Translations under genes and position numbers: made by a program
Shown here: positions 53,345-63,675 of the stretch, one piece after another
How positions within the stretch are numbered: position 1 is the first letter of the stretch
How the letters are laid out: each line of letters opens with the position of its first letter
Assembly (NCBI RefSeq): GCF_023716665.1
Contig: NZ_CP071859.1
Span: 2,728,001 to 2,792,000, forward strand
Direction: 5' to 3'
Source of the DNA: Vibrio sp. SCSIO 43135
GTDB taxonomy: Bacteria; Pseudomonadota; Gammaproteobacteria; Enterobacterales; Vibrionaceae
Length of the DNA stretch: 64,000 nt
The notes under the pieces: generated by a model
What the model was told of the DNA's origin: nothing
The model's database searches: none
The model's input: the letters and a program-made list of their open reading frames with translations, nothing else

Positions 53345-53734
53345 ATGACTAAAGTACTTCACACAGACTCAGCGCCTGCTGCTATCGGCCCTTACATCCA
53401 AGGTGTAGACCTAGGCAATATGGTTCTTACATCAGGCCAAATTCCTGTAGACCCAGCAACAGGTGAAGTATCAGAAGACATCGCCGAGCAAGCACGTCAA
53501 TCTCTCGATAACGTAAAAGCCGTTGTAGAGGCGTCTGGCCTAACCGTTTCTGACATTGTAAAGATGACGGTATTCGTAAAGGATCTAAACGATTTTGGTA
53601 CAGTAAACGAAGTGTATGGTAAGTTTTTTGACGAGCACAATGTTGCTCATTACCCTGCTCGCTCATGTGTAGAAGTGGCTCGTTTACCGAAAGATGTCGG
53701 TATCGAAATTGAAGCGATTGCTGTTCGTAAATAG
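53345..53734 (+). CDS. ridA: RidA/YjgF enamine-imine deaminase
   Basis: Hydrolyses reactive enamines and imines made by PLP enzymes such as threonine dehydratase. The 129 residues end in the diagnostic RSCVEVARLPKDVGIEIEAI, with the catalytic Arg in ARS near residue 107; the N-terminal GPYIQGVDLGNMVLTSGQIP is also typical. In E. coli the gene follows pyrBI. Here a hairpin separates it, so it is probably an independent unit. Confidence 0.95.
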   Translation: MTKVLHTDSAPAAIGPYIQGVDLGNMVLTSGQIPVDPATGEVSEDIAEQARQSLDNVKAVVEASGLTVSDIVKMTVFVKDLNDFGTVNEVYGKFFDEHNVAHYPARSCVEVARLPKDVGIEIEAIAVRK

Positions 53735-53748
53735 CACTCCAATTAGAT

Positions 53749-53778
53749 AAAAAAGGCGAGCTAGAGCTCGCCTTTTTT
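53749..53778. terminator. Bidirectional terminator between ridA and djlA
   Basis: AAAAAAGGCGAGCT and AGCTCGCCTTTTTT form a perfect 14-pair stem between convergent genes. Confidence 0.9.
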
Positions 53779-53800
53779 GAGGTTATTACCACAGCATTTT

Positions 53801-54658
53801 TTATTTAAATCCTTTGACCTTTTTAATCAGATCGTAAGCGTTTTGGATTTCCTGCGATTTTTCTTTTGCAACATTCATCATTTCTGGTGGCAAGCCTTTC
53901 GCCATCAGCTTATCGGGGTGATGCTCGTTCATCAGCTTGCGATACGCACGCTTGATTTCTTTACTCTCCGCACTGTCACTTACACCTAACACATCGTAAG
54001 CATCTGCTAAATGATCGGTTTGACTTGCTTGTTGCCAGCTGCCAGATTGCTGATGCCCGCCTCCAGCCTGACCACCAAATCCACCACCTTGCTGGAAACG
54101 AAATGCTGCTTCTTGCATTCTTAGTCTGCGTTCCAGTTGGTCTGAAGAAAAGCCTAAACCGCGGGCAATCTTATGTAATACATTACGCTCACTTGGGTGA
54201 ACATCTCCATCTGCAAACGCAGCGGAAATTTGTAGTTCAAGGAAGAACTGCATCAAGTCAAAGCGCCCACCAGATGAAATGCGAACACGCTCCAATACCT
54301 CTTCTAAAGGAAAACCTGAATCTTTACCTTCGCGAAATGCATCTTGCGCCGCCTTACGTTGCGCTCCATGCAGATTCATTCGCTCCATCATAGTGGTAGC
54401 AAGTTGAATCTCCTGCTGGGTCACCTGCCCTTTTGCCTTAGCAACATGCCCCATGACGGCAAAGGCGGCTTTAAAAAATTCTTCTTGTCGCTCAGCCTGG
54501 CTAGGGCCACTACCAAAGCCACTGGTTTTGAACCCTGCCTGATTTAAACGGCGTGCTTTATCAAATTGGTGGCCTAGGAATAAACCGAATACTGCCCCAA
54601 GAGGTCCCCCAAATAAGAATCCAAAAAAAGCGCCAAGAATTTTGCCAAAAATATGCAT
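53801..54658 (-). CDS. djlA: Co-chaperone DjlA
   Basis: Membrane-anchored DnaJ-like protein that stimulates DnaK and, in E. coli, induces colanic acid capsule when overproduced. The 285 residues begin with a Gly-rich TM segment (ILGAFFGFLFGGPLGAVFGL), then a TerB-like domain (about 60-190), a Gly/Gln-rich linker (GGGFGGQAGGGHQQSGS) and a C-terminal J domain with the HPD motif in MNEHHPDKLMAKG. The pair djlA and lptD diverge as in E. coli. Confidence 0.93.
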   Translation of the reverse strand: MHIFGKILGAFFGFLFGGPLGAVFGLFLGHQFDKARRLNQAGFKTSGFGSGPSQAERQEEFFKAAFAVMGHVAKAKGQVTQQEIQLATTMMERMNLHGAQRKAAQDAFREGKDSGFPLEEVLERVRISSGGRFDLMQFFLELQISAAFADGDVHPSERNVLHKIARGLGFSSDQLERRLRMQEAAFRFQQGGGFGGQAGGGHQQSGSWQQASQTDHLADAYDVLGVSDSAESKEIKRAYRKLMNEHHPDKLMAKGLPPEMMNVAKEKSQEIQNAYDLIKKVKGFK

Positions 54659-54676
54659 TATGTGCTCTCAATCTGT

Positions 54677-54703
54677 GAATTTTTTAGTCGTTAAGCGGTC
54701 TGA
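54677..54703 (+). promoter_or_regulatory. Sigma-E promoter of lptD
   Basis: GAATTT, a 16-base spacer and TCTGA match the sigma-E consensus GAACTT-N16-TCTRA except for one base. Start of transcription about 54710. E. coli lptD-surA is also sigma-E dependent. Binding is inferred from the sequence. Confidence 0.7.
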
Positions 54704-54804
54704 TAGTGCCGGAAGCCAGAAATTCCTTTATGATAACAGTCGTTATATTCACATTCGGTCTCCATTCACCGGATAAATCAAGTTAAACAGGATAGTACAA
54801 CTCG

Positions 54805-57168
54805 ATGTCACGTTTTTCCCGCACTTTGCTTGCTGCTTCAATCAGTGCTGCTCTTTTTGTGCCTCAGACTCAAGCTGAAGACGTATTAGATGACACTCTA
54901 TCAGACGATAGTGTGCAGGAACTGCCTGCTATAGATCAATGTTTGATCCACGAACCAGAAGCAGAAAATGCCAACGAACTGCCAATCAATGTCGAAGCAG
55001 ACTCCTTGGAAGCCATCAACGGTGACCGAGCAACGTACACCGGTAACGTTGTCGTCGTGCAAGGTAAAAAACGCATCAAAGCGGACACTGTTACTCTTCA
55101 TCAACAGGACAATGTGGTCGTCGCAGAAGGCAACGTCAACATGAGTGATGGCGAAATCAAAACGATTTCCAATAAAGCCACTAACCATCTTGATACTGAC
55201 TTTATGTCGATGGAAGACACTGAATATAACTTTTTGTGTGAGCCTGGCCGTGGTGAAGCGGTTTATATTGCTAAAACAGGCAAAGCCGTTTACGAGATCG
55301 AAGACGGTTCAATTACATCATGTCCTATCGGTGATAACGCTTGGCGCATGAAAGCCTCAAGCATCAGCGTCGATCAAGATGAAGAACTCGCAACATTTTA
55401 CAATCCGCGTTTTGAGATCCTAGACGTCCCTGTATTCTATCTACCTTGGCTATCTGTTCCTATTGGGGACACTCGTAAAACCGGTTTCCTCTACCCTACA
55501 GTGTCTTACGGCTCTAGTGACGGATTTGAGATGGAGGTGCCTATTTATTGGAACCTAGCACCGAACTATGATCTCGAAACCACATTTAAATATATGCAGG
55601 AACGTGGCACTCAAGTCGATAGTGAGTTCCGTTACCTGTCCAACTTTGGCTCTGGTAGCATCAAATCTGAATATTTAGCCGATGATAAAAAATACCCTGA
55701 ATACGGCGACCGTTGGGGTTTTCAATACCAACACAACGGGATATTCAAAGGAGCTTGGAAGTTTGAGGTCGACTACTCAAAAGTCAGTGATATTCGCTAT
55801 TTCTCTGACCTAGACTCGAATATCGGTAATCGTGAAGATGGCCAGTTACTCCAAGAAGGACAAGTTACTTATCGCTCAAAGAGCTGGGATACTTCGTTAC
55901 TAGTTCGTGATTTTCAGGTCCTATCGGAAAAGAGTTTTCCTTACCGTCTAATGCCGCAGCTAGAATATAACTACTATGCCCCAGAGTTGATGCGCCATCT
56001 TGATTTTGACCTCACCAGTCATATATCGCGCTTCGAGACTGATGACGAAACTAAACCTTCTGCTACCCGTGTTCATATTGAGCCTGGGTTAACGGTTCCC
56101 TTAGCGAACACATGGGGAACATGGACCACCGAAGCTAGAGTGCTCGGTACTTATTACCAGCAAGACCTCGATGGAATAGACCTAAACTCTTCAAGTTACG
56201 ACGATTTAAACTTACAGGAATCAGTTACTCGCGTTATCCCTGAGTTTAGAAGCCACGCTGGTGTTGTTTTAGAACGAGACACAACTTGGTTCGATGGCTA
56301 CACTCAAACTTTAGAACCTCAGGTTCAATACCTATACGTTCCAGAAGAAGACCAGAGTGATATCTACTTTTATGATACAACAGTGCTTCAAACGGATTAC
56401 TACGGATTATTCCGTAGCCGCAAGTACAGCGGAGTCGATAGAATCGCCGCAGCGAATCAGTTCAGTTACGGCGCTTCTTCACGCTTCTTTGATGACGGCT
56501 ATAAAGAAAGGCTGAATATCTCTTTTGGTCAGATCATCTACTTAGATACCTCTAACCGAGTCGATAGTAGTATCGATGCTCCGTCGAACTATTCTGCTTG
56601 GGCTGTAGAGATGGATTTCAACTATGACGACTCTTGGTTCTACCATGGTGGTATTCAGTACGACATTGATTCGAGTGAAGTACAACTAGCGAACAGCACT
56701 TTAGAATATCGATTTAGTGGCGGCTATTTACAAACTAACTACCGCTATGTAGGTCAAGATTATATTGAAGATACTCTCGGCTATTCCCCAGATGAGCTTC
56801 AAAACATAACGGAGTCGGGCATTTCACAGTTGGGGCTATTAGGCGCATACAAAATCACTTCAAAGTGGAGTACCAGCGCTCAATACTTTTATGATTTAAC
56901 TACACAAGAAGAACTTGAGTGGTTGGCTAGTCTAAATTACCGTTCTGATTGCTGGTATATAGGATTTACCTACAGCAACCAACTTAGAAGCTGGGACGAC
57001 TCTTTCGCCAATTACCCTAATGCCACCCCTGTCTACGAAAGTAACCTAAGTGTTAACTTTGGTATCATTGGTTTTGGTACCTCTATAGGTTCAGACTCAG
57101 GAGCTACAGGAGTGAGCAGCGCTGGTAACGCACTCGGCTATGGCCGCCCATTCTTCTTAAACAACTAG
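54805..57168 (+). CDS. lptD: LPS assembly protein LptD
   Basis: Outer-membrane barrel that, with LptE, inserts LPS into the outer leaflet. The 787 residues have a signal peptide to about residue 24, an LptA-like jellyroll at about 60-200 ([20 protein letters not shown]) and a 26-strand barrel rich in aromatic and Tyr residues. Exactly four Cys occur: C46, C145, C173 and C716. E. coli uses C31, C173 and adjacent C724-C725, so the disulfide layout must differ here. Start codon follows CAGGATAG. First gene of the lptD-surA-pdxA-rsmA-apaGH run. Confidence 0.96.
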   Translation: MSRFSRTLLAASISAALFVPQTQAEDVLDDTLSDDSVQELPAIDQCLIHEPEAENANELPINVEADSLEAINGDRATYTGNVVVVQGKKRIKADTVTLHQQDNVVVAEGNVNMSDGEIKTISNKATNHLDTDFMSMEDTEYNFLCEPGRGEAVYIAKTGKAVYEIEDGSITSCPIGDNAWRMKASSISVDQDEELATFYNPRFEILDVPVFYLPWLSVPIGDTRKTGFLYPTVSYGSSDGFEMEVPIYWNLAPNYDLETTFKYMQERGTQVDSEFRYLSNFGSGSIKSEYLADDKKYPEYGDRWGFQYQHNGIFKGAWKFEVDYSKVSDIRYFSDLDSNIGNREDGQLLQEGQVTYRSKSWDTSLLVRDFQVLSEKSFPYRLMPQLEYNYYAPELMRHLDFDLTSHISRFETDDETKPSATRVHIEPGLTVPLANTWGTWTTEARVLGTYYQQDLDGIDLNSSSYDDLNLQESVTRVIPEFRSHAGVVLERDTTWFDGYTQTLEPQVQYLYVPEEDQSDIYFYDTTVLQTDYYGLFRSRKYSGVDRIAAANQFSYGASSRFFDDGYKERLNISFGQIIYLDTSNRVDSSIDAPSNYSAWAVEMDFNYDDSWFYHGGIQYDIDSSEVQLANSTLEYRFSGGYLQTNYRYVGQDYIEDTLGYSPDELQNITESGISQLGLLGAYKITSKWSTSAQYFYDLTTQEELEWLASLNYRSDCWYIGFTYSNQLRSWDDSFANYPNATPVYESNLSVNFGIIGFGTSIGSDSGATGVSSAGNALGYGRPFFLNN

Positions 57169-57247
57169 CTGATAGTCAAAGCTAATATCTAAAACGATTT
57201 ACTGAAAGACCAGTGTAATTACTGGTCTGAGATTAACAGGACAAATA

Positions 57248-58552
57248 ATGAAACTGTGGACTAAGACTCTACTCAGCGCTATTACTGCACTCAGCACATT
57301 TTCACTAATGGCGGAGCCTGTCGAGCTGGATAAAGTAGCCGTGATCGTCAATGAAGGCGTCATCCTTCAAAGTGATATCGATACGGCATACAAAACCCTA
57401 AAGGCCAATGCCAAAGACAACGGCCAAGCGCTTCCTGAAGAAGATGTTCTACGTGAACAAGTTTTGGAGAAGCTGATTATCGATACCATTCAGCAACAAG
57501 AAGCAGAGCGTATCGGTGTACGTATCGACGATAACCGCCTTAACGACGCGATTGCCGAGATAGCAGAAAACAATAAGCAAACTATAGAGCAGTTGACCGC
57601 TTCAGTGGCAGCTGAAGGCTTAACGTATTCTGCTTTTCGTGAACAAGTAAGAAAAGAGATCGCAGCAAGTGAAGCTCGCAATGCGCTCGTTCGTCGTCGC
57701 ATTAATATTTTGCCTGCCGAAGTTGATAACTTAGCAGATATTTTAGCGCAAGAAACCAATGCCACGGTTCAGTACAAAGTGGGCCATATTCAACTTCGTT
57801 TCAACGACACTCAAGATAAATCAGAAGTTGAAGCGCAAGCCAAAGAGTTAGTGGAAAAACTTAACAACGGCGCTGATTTCAGCACTATGGCTTACTCCTA
57901 TTCGAAAGGCCCAAAAGCACTACAAGGTGGTGATTGGGGTTGGATGCGCAAAGAAGAGATGCCTACCATCTTTGCCGACCAAATTAAGCTGCAAAACAAA
58001 GGCAGTATTATTGGCCCATTTAGAAGTGGTGTCGGCTTCCACATCCTAAAAATTGAAGATGTGAAAGGCTTAGAAACTGTTGCAGTAACAGAGGTCAATG
58101 CTCGTCACATCTTGATTAAGCCTACCGTTATTCTGAGTGACGAAGGCGCTCAGAGCCAATTGAAAGAATACACCCGCCGTATTAATGCCGGTGAAGCAAC
58201 GTTTGCGGAGCTAGCTCAGCAACATAGCCAAGACCCTGGCTCAGCAGCTCAAGACGGTGAGCTAGGCTACCAAACGCCAGATCTCTATGTACCAGAGTTC
58301 AAACATCAAGTTGAGACTCTGCCACTAGGCCAAATCAGTGAACCATTTAAAACCGTTCACGGCTGGCATATCGTTGAGGTTCTCGATAGACGCGAAGTAG
58401 ACCGTACCGATTCGGCTCTGAAGAACAAAGCTTACCGAATTCTATTTAACCGTAAATTCAACGAAGAAGCCGGAGCTTGGTTGCAAGAGATCAGAGCTAG
58501 CGCATTTGTTGAAGTTATCGAAACTGACGAAGGTGATCAAGATGGCAATTAA
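57248..58552 (+). CDS. surA: Periplasmic chaperone SurA
   Basis: Peptidyl-prolyl isomerase and chaperone for outer-membrane proteins, including LptD. The 434 residues show a signal peptide to about residue 22 (SLMA), an N-terminal chaperone domain, and two parvulin domains: about 175-275 (KVGHIQLRF...) and 285-385 ([39 protein letters not shown]). Follows lptD by 79 bases. The stop overlaps the pdxA start. Confidence 0.96.
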   Translation: MKLWTKTLLSAITALSTFSLMAEPVELDKVAVIVNEGVILQSDIDTAYKTLKANAKDNGQALPEEDVLREQVLEKLIIDTIQQQEAERIGVRIDDNRLNDAIAEIAENNKQTIEQLTASVAAEGLTYSAFREQVRKEIAASEARNALVRRRINILPAEVDNLADILAQETNATVQYKVGHIQLRFNDTQDKSEVEAQAKELVEKLNNGADFSTMAYSYSKGPKALQGGDWGWMRKEEMPTIFADQIKLQNKGSIIGPFRSGVGFHILKIEDVKGLETVAVTEVNARHILIKPTVILSDEGAQSQLKEYTRRINAGEATFAELAQQHSQDPGSAAQDGELGYQTPDLYVPEFKHQVETLPLGQISEPFKTVHGWHIVEVLDRREVDRTDSALKNKAYRILFNRKFNEEAGAWLQEIRASAFVEVIETDEGDQDGN

Positions 58553-59534
58553 ACGCATCGTCGTTACTGCCGGTGAACCTGCTGGAATTGGGCCAGACTT
58601 AGTGTTGGCTCAATCAGAGCATAATTGGCCTCACCAGTTAGTGGTGTGCGCCGACAAAAACTTATTGGCTGAACGAGCAAAAGTATTGGGTATCGAAGTC
58701 GAACTTATCGACTATAACTCAGATCTTCCTGCCGTCGCTCAGAAAGCAGGGTCGCTACTTGTTGATCATATTCCACTAGCGAAACCCGCTGTTGTCGGTA
58801 AGTTAGACGAAGGCAATGGCCACTATGTATTAAAAACACTAGAAAGAGCAGCTTTAGGCTGTATGAATGGTGAGTTTGATGCTATTGTCACCGGCCCTGT
58901 ACATAAAGGGGTGATAAATAGAGCCGGCGTTGCTTTCAGCGGCCACACTGAGTTCTTTGCTGAAAAGTCCAATACACCTCTGGTTGTTATGATGTTAGCG
59001 ACAGAAGGACTAAGAGTCGCTCTGGTCACCACGCACATTCCACTCGCTTATGTTTCTAAAGCAGTGACAGAAGAACGTTTGGAAAAAATTATCGACATCC
59101 TTCATACCGACTTGGTTGAGAAGTTTGCGATAGAGAAACCAACTATCTATGTGTGTGGACTTAACCCTCATGCAGGTGAAGATGGCTGCTTAGGTAGAGA
59201 AGAGATCGAGACCATCACTCCTACATTGGAAAAAATTCGTCAAGAAGCTGGCTATAATTTAGTTGGCCCGCTTCCAGCCGACACCATCTTTAATGAGAAA
59301 TATCTGCAGGAAGCCGATGCCGTTTTAGGTATGTATCACGATCAAGTGTTACCAGTACTGAAATACAAAGGCTTTGGGCGCTCTGTCAATATTACTCTGG
59401 GTCTACCGTTTATTAGAACATCGGTCGATCACGGAACCGCGCTAGAACTCGCAGGAACGGGCCAAGCGGATACAGGGAGCTTTAAAACTGCACTTACTCA
59501 TGCAATCGAGTTGGTTGATAAAAAATCCGATTAA
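58542..59534 (+). CDS. pdxA: 4-hydroxythreonine-4-phosphate dehydrogenase
   Basis: Pyridoxine (vitamin B6) synthesis. The start [20 protein letters not shown] lies inside the surA end (11-base overlap) and follows GAAGGTGA; this gives 330 residues, like E. coli. The metal ligand motifs include [11 protein letters not shown] near residue 136, and [15 protein letters not shown] near 268; ITGPVHKG-like [15 protein letters not shown] lies near 114. The overlap suggests coupled translation with surA. Confidence 0.96.
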   Translation: MAIKRIVVTAGEPAGIGPDLVLAQSEHNWPHQLVVCADKNLLAERAKVLGIEVELIDYNSDLPAVAQKAGSLLVDHIPLAKPAVVGKLDEGNGHYVLKTLERAALGCMNGEFDAIVTGPVHKGVINRAGVAFSGHTEFFAEKSNTPLVVMMLATEGLRVALVTTHIPLAYVSKAVTEERLEKIIDILHTDLVEKFAIEKPTIYVCGLNPHAGEDGCLGREEIETITPTLEKIRQEAGYNLVGPLPADTIFNEKYLQEADAVLGMYHDQVLPVLKYKGFGRSVNITLGLPFIRTSVDHGTALELAGTGQADTGSFKTALTHAIELVDKKSD

Positions 59535-59562
59535 ATTGCAAAGCACTGAATTCGAGAAAACT

Positions 59563-60366
59563 ATGAGAAATGATGTCCACTTAGGGCACAAAGCGCGTAA
59601 ACGTTTTGGTCAAAACTTCCTAAACGATCCATATATTATTGATGGAATAGTCTCTTCCATTAACCCAAAGCCGGGGCAGAACCTTGTAGAGATTGGGCCT
59701 GGTTTAGGCGCAATCACAGAGCCGGTTGGTAAAGAAGTCGACAAATTTACTGTTATCGAGCTAGACCGTGACCTTGCAGAACGACTGCGTAATCACCCAG
59801 ATCTTGCTGATAAGCTCACCATCCATGAAGGCGATGCGATGCGCTTCGACTTCACTCAACTGGTGAAGCCAAATAATAAACTGCGTATTTTTGGTAACTT
59901 ACCATACAACATTTCAACACCGTTGATGTTCCACCTGTTCGAGTTCCATAAAGACATTCAAGATATGCACTTTATGCTACAAAAAGAGGTAGTAAACCGA
60001 CTAGCAGCTGGACCAGGCAGCAAAGCCTATGGACGTCTTACTGTCATGGCACAGTACTACTGTAAAGTCGTACCGGTTCTTGAAGTTCCACCAACGGCAT
60101 TCGTACCGCCGCCAAAGGTCGACTCTGCGGTAGTTCGCTTAGTACCATACGAAGACTTACCGCACCCAGCGACCAACTTAAAATGGCTAGATCGTGTTTG
60201 TCGAGAAGGTTTCAATCAGCGCCGTAAAACGGTTCGTAATTGCTATAAAGGGTTACTTTCAACCGAAGTACTGGAAGAGCTTGGCGTTAATCCAAGTATG
60301 CGCCCTGAAAACCTCACACTTGAACAGTTTGTTGCCATGGCCAATTGGCTGGATGCCAACCACTGA
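59563..60366 (+). CDS. rsmA: 16S rRNA adenine dimethyltransferase RsmA (KsgA)
   Basis: Dimethylates two adjacent adenines of the 3' hairpin of 16S rRNA late in 30S assembly. The start [20 protein letters not shown] gives 267 residues. The AdoMet-binding motif is [14 protein letters not shown] near residue 44, and the catalytic motif [10 protein letters not shown] near residue 113. A longer in-frame start is ignored since it overlaps pdxA. Followed by a hairpin and apaG. Confidence 0.97.
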   Translation: MRNDVHLGHKARKRFGQNFLNDPYIIDGIVSSINPKPGQNLVEIGPGLGAITEPVGKEVDKFTVIELDRDLAERLRNHPDLADKLTIHEGDAMRFDFTQLVKPNNKLRIFGNLPYNISTPLMFHLFEFHKDIQDMHFMLQKEVVNRLAAGPGSKAYGRLTVMAQYYCKVVPVLEVPPTAFVPPPKVDSAVVRLVPYEDLPHPATNLKWLDRVCREGFNQRRKTVRNCYKGLLSTEVLEELGVNPSMRPENLTLEQFVAMANWLDANH

Positions 60367-60388
60367 TAGAATTTAAGTGTTATGTTTC

Positions 60389-60428
60389 AAGCCTCTAGCA
60401 TTAATTTGCTAGAGGCTTTATATTTTAA
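60389..60428 (+). terminator. Hairpin between rsmA and apaG
   Basis: AAGCCTCTAGCA and TGCTAGAGGCTT, 12 pairs with a 6-base loop, followed by a T-rich but broken run (TATATTTT). It may only partly terminate. Confidence 0.65.
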
Positions 60429-60455
60429 GGACACTTCGTCTGTTTAGGAGTTCTC

Positions 60456-60836
60456 ATGGATGTATCAACCCCTTGTATCAAGATCCAAGTGCACACCAAG
60501 TACATACCCGAGCAATCAGATCCGGATAAAAACCGCTACCTGTTCGCTTACATCATTACCATCAAAAACCTAAGTAACCAAAGCGTTCAACTGATGAGCC
60601 GCCGCTGGTTAATCACCGATGCAAACGGCAAACAAATGTCGATAGAGGGAGACGGCGTCGTTGGTCAACAACCTGTCATTCCCGCCAGTGACGAATATAC
60701 CTACAGCAGTGGTACTGCAATTGAAACTCCCGTCGGCGTTATGCAGGGCCAATACATCATGCTAGATGAATCAAGTAAAGAATTCGTGACCGAAATTGAA
60801 CCCTTTCGCCTCGCTATTCCGAATGTACTTAACTAA
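60456..60836 (+). CDS. apaG: ApaG (DUF525) protein
   Basis: A 126-residue FN3-like fold protein (CorD type). Conserved segments: [25 protein letters not shown] opening near residue 10, [11 protein letters not shown] near 50, [19 protein letters not shown] near 66, and the [15 protein letters not shown] block near 85. Role unknown, though the human homologue is in PDIP38 and Fbx3. It is 28 bases before apaH, as in E. coli. Confidence 0.93.
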   Translation: MDVSTPCIKIQVHTKYIPEQSDPDKNRYLFAYIITIKNLSNQSVQLMSRRWLITDANGKQMSIEGDGVVGQQPVIPASDEYTYSSGTAIETPVGVMQGQYIMLDESSKEFVTEIEPFRLAIPNVLN

Positions 60837-60864
60837 TCCAACATAATTTTCCTTAGGAGAAGTC

Positions 60865-61677
60865 GTGGCTAACTATATTGTCGGTGATATTCAAGGCTGC
60901 TTTGATGAGCTCCAACTGCTCCTCCAAAAAGCCAATTTTAACAAACAAACAGACACGCTATGGTTAGCCGGCGATCTTGTTGCTCGTGGCCCAAAGTCAT
61001 TAGAAACGCTACGCTTTGTTAAGCAATTAGGAAATTCAGCAAAAGTGGTACTTGGTAACCATGATTTGCATTTGATCGCGGTTTCTCTAGGAATACACAA
61101 AGTAAAGAGCAAAGACAAAACCGCAGCTATTTTTTCCGCTCCTGATAGTCAAGAGCTACTAGATTGGCTAAGGCTACAACCCCTGTTAGCTGAGCACGAT
61201 GACTTTATCATGTGTCACGCAGGCATATCTCCTCAATGGAACTTATCCACTGCTCGCACAGCAGCTCAGGAAGTCGAGTCAATACTACAAGGTGAACATT
61301 GGCAGTGGTTAATTGAGCAAATGTATAGCAACCAGCCAGACAAATGGAGCGAAGAGCTAACAGGCATCCAACGATATCGCTATACCATTAATGCTTTTAC
61401 CCGAATGAGGTTTTGTTTTAGTGACGGCAGGTTAGACATGGCGTGTAAGCTTCCCCCTGAGCAAATGAAAAACAATACACTCGCACCTTGGTTTGCTCTT
61501 AATGCTCGCCAACCGATTGAAAAGACGATTCTCTTCGGCCACTGGGCGGCTCTGGAAGGTTACAATGGCAGTGATGTTATTGGGCTCGATACCGGTTGCG
61601 TGTGGGGAGGACATCTCACTATGTTGAGGTGGGAAGACAAGACGTATTTTACTCAAGAAGCCCTCACTACCTCTTAA
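60865..61677 (+). CDS. apaH: Diadenosine tetraphosphatase ApaH
   Basis: Splits Ap4A to two ADP, and in E. coli also removes Np4 caps from RNA. The 270 residues include the metallophosphatase motifs [10 protein letters not shown] at residue 7, [11 protein letters not shown] near 35 and VLGNHDLHL near 64, with further His at CHAGISPQW near 120. The start codon is GTG after TTAGGAGA. It is the last gene of the lptD to apaH run and converges with folA. Confidence 0.96.
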   Translation: MANYIVGDIQGCFDELQLLLQKANFNKQTDTLWLAGDLVARGPKSLETLRFVKQLGNSAKVVLGNHDLHLIAVSLGIHKVKSKDKTAAIFSAPDSQELLDWLRLQPLLAEHDDFIMCHAGISPQWNLSTARTAAQEVESILQGEHWQWLIEQMYSNQPDKWSEELTGIQRYRYTINAFTRMRFCFSDGRLDMACKLPPEQMKNNTLAPWFALNARQPIEKTILFGHWAALEGYNGSDVIGLDTGCVWGGHLTMLRWEDKTYFTQEALTTS

Positions 61678-61752
61678 ATAAACATACATAAGCCGCATAA
61701 AGAAACGGGGTTGAACGAGGCTTATTAGCCCAACTTCACCCCCATTTACACT

Positions 61753-62232
61753 TCATCGCTCTAATATAACAAAGTCCATATCGTAGGCATTTTTGTCATC
61801 TGCAGAGTAGCTTTCTCGGTGGGTCTCTTTCCAGTTTTCTCCCCAACTAGGGAACTGGGTATCTCCGTTAACTTGAAGATTGATATGCGTGAGATAAAGA
61901 CGGTTTGCCTTAGGTAAACATGACTCGTAGATAGAGCCACCGCCAATAATCATCACTTCCTCCACTCCATCAACTAAGCTTAATGCCTGCTCAATCGACG
62001 TTGATGTTTCTACTCCATCAATTTTTAATTCAGGATCACGGCTGATAACAATATTCTTCCTACCAGGCAGGGGACGGCCAATTGAATCGTAAGTTTTACG
62101 CCCCATTACGACCGGCTTCCCCATTGTGCAACGCTTAAACCAAGCAAAATCTTCAGGCAGGTGCCATGGCATTTGATTGTCTTTACCAATGATACGGTTG
62201 TCTGCCATTGCAGCTATCATGCTGATGATCAT
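61753..62232 (-). CDS. folA: Dihydrofolate reductase
   Basis: NADPH-dependent reduction of dihydrofolate, the trimethoprim target. The 159 residues start MIISMIAAMADNRIIGKDNQ and hold MPWHLPEDFAWFKR (catalytic Asp shifted to Glu or Asp in PEDFAWF, D28-equivalent) and the NADPH loops GRKTYDSIGRPLPGRKN and VMIIGGGSIYESCLP. Close to E. coli FolA throughout, so it is a chromosomal, not a plasmid resistance, form. Confidence 0.96.
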   Translation of the reverse strand: MIISMIAAMADNRIIGKDNQMPWHLPEDFAWFKRCTMGKPVVMGRKTYDSIGRPLPGRKNIVISRDPELKIDGVETSTSIEQALSLVDGVEEVMIIGGGSIYESCLPKANRLYLTHINLQVNGDTQFPSWGENWKETHRESYSADDKNAYDMDFVILER

Positions 62233-62305
62233 CCATCAATCCTTTATCTTATGAGTCGAGTTTTCAACTGTTAAGCGATCCGCAGGTTAATAAACCAGCG
62301 TATGA

Positions 62306-62782
62306 CTAAACAATTGGTTTGCGACGATAGAATAGCAGCCCTGGCATCGCCAATCCAACCGCTAAACCTGCGATAATGAACATGGCCTTTAAAAAGTTTT
62401 CCATCAAACTTGCTATCAATTCTGGAGCGTAACCTTGCTGATTGATCTCAACCATCGCTATCATAGCTTTGAATGCAAACACTCCAGGAACCATAGGAAT
62501 GAGTGCAGCTACGGTAAACACCTTAGGGTGAGCCAAAAACTTATGCGACCAATGAACCCCAATCATGCCTACCAAGGTTGCAGCAAAAAACGTCGCCCAC
62601 TCGATTGGAATTCCAAAGTGCATCATGACGTATCGACTTCCGTGTCCTATTGCCCCTCCCAAAGCGCAGTAACCCAGAGCTTTTTGAGGAACATTAAACA
62701 CCAGCGCGAATCCTACCGCTGGAATAGCAGCAAAAAACATATCATTAACTAAGCCAACTAATAGAGGTGATATCGTCTCCAT
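62306..62782 (-). CDS. YjjB-type threonine/serine exporter subunit
   Basis: A 158-residue membrane protein with four TM segments, homologous to the C-terminal half of ThrE. It reads LVGLVNDMFFAAIPAVGFAL near the start and FLAHPKVFTVAALIPMVPGV near residue 90. E. coli YjjB has the same length. The start METISPLLVGL follows GGTGGAG and lies two bases beyond the YjjP-type stop. In E. coli the YjjP-YjjB pair exports succinate; other relatives export threonine or serine. The two genes form one split transporter. Confidence 0.87.
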   Translation of the reverse strand: METISPLLVGLVNDMFFAAIPAVGFALVFNVPQKALGYCALGGAIGHGSRYVMMHFGIPIEWATFFAATLVGMIGVHWSHKFLAHPKVFTVAALIPMVPGVFAFKAMIAMVEINQQGYAPELIASLMENFLKAMFIIAGLAVGLAMPGLLFYRRKPIV

Positions 62783-62784
62783 AC

Positions 62785-63549
62785 CTAGCTCCACCCCCAT
62801 ACACCAATCACGCTCATCGCGGCGACAATTCCTAAAGATGTCGCTAGAGTGAGTAAGCTAGCCATAACAAAGCGAGCAATCCCCATATTGATATAGCCTT
62901 TGATCATATCGGCGACAGAATTGATGAGCGGGAAGCCAGGAACTAACATTAATACCGAAGACGCCATCGCTAATGACGGGTGATTGCCTATCGAAAATAC
63001 AACAGCTTGTGCTGATATTATGGTCGTTACAAAAGCCGTAATAGAAAAATTTAATAGTGGATTGAAGTGTCGGTGCCCTATTTCTTGCCTTACCACCATG
63101 CCGACAGATGAGGCGATAAATGTCATGGTAAACACACCTAAGTCCCCTCCAGCCAGCCGGCTGAATGCCGCACATGACAACCCAATCATAAACACAACCA
63201 ACCAGCGATTATAGCGTTCAGGGCTGATTTGATTGAGTTTGGTTTGTGCGAGGGAGTGATCAAGAATTCCTTTCTCCATCATGATACAGATCCGTTGGAT
63301 CTGCGTGATCACTCTCATATTGATACCGCGATCTGGGCTACGACGAGCAGTGGTAATACAGTGATCTTGATATACCGTCGTCACAACCAATGAACTGGCT
63401 GATAATGAAAGCTCCACTTCATCCATTCCTGCAGCAAGTCCTATACGCCTAGAGATGTCGCCAACTAACGTACTTTCTGCGCCATGCGCTAATAACATTT
63501 GTCCTGATTGAGCAACTAATCGTGAAACTGCTCTCTGTTTTGATGCCAT
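62785..63549 (-). CDS. YjjP-type threonine/serine exporter subunit
   Basis: A 254-residue protein: a soluble N-terminal domain (about 1-115, AQSGQMLLAHGAESTLV) followed by five TM segments, homologous to the first half of ThrE (DUF1212). Start MASKQRAVSRLVAQ has GGAAGGAATC upstream; a 4-residue longer ATG start has a poorer site. With the adjacent YjjB-type gene it makes the complete carrier. Neighbouring folA and obgE give no hint of substrate. Confidence 0.87.
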   Translation of the reverse strand: MASKQRAVSRLVAQSGQMLLAHGAESTLVGDISRRIGLAAGMDEVELSLSASSLVVTTVYQDHCITTARRSPDRGINMRVITQIQRICIMMEKGILDHSLAQTKLNQISPERYNRWLVVFMIGLSCAAFSRLAGGDLGVFTMTFIASSVGMVVRQEIGHRHFNPLLNFSITAFVTTIISAQAVVFSIGNHPSLAMASSVLMLVPGFPLINSVADMIKGYINMGIARFVMASLLTLATSLGIVAAMSVIGVWGWS

Positions 63550-63623
63550 GATTCCTTCCATTCATCCAAATAACTTGGTTATTCTGCCCCAAGCGCTGGC
63601 CCCTCAATATGATTTAGATACAA

Positions 63624-63657
63624 AAAAACCGCAAATACCTGAGTATTTGCGGTTTTT
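63624..63657 (-). terminator. obgE terminator
   Basis: AAAAACCGCAAATAC and GTATTTGCGGTTTTT form a perfect 15-pair stem with loop CTGA, 18 bases after the obgE stop. Confidence 0.92.
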
Positions 63658-63675
63658 ATCAGAGACTAAGAAAAC

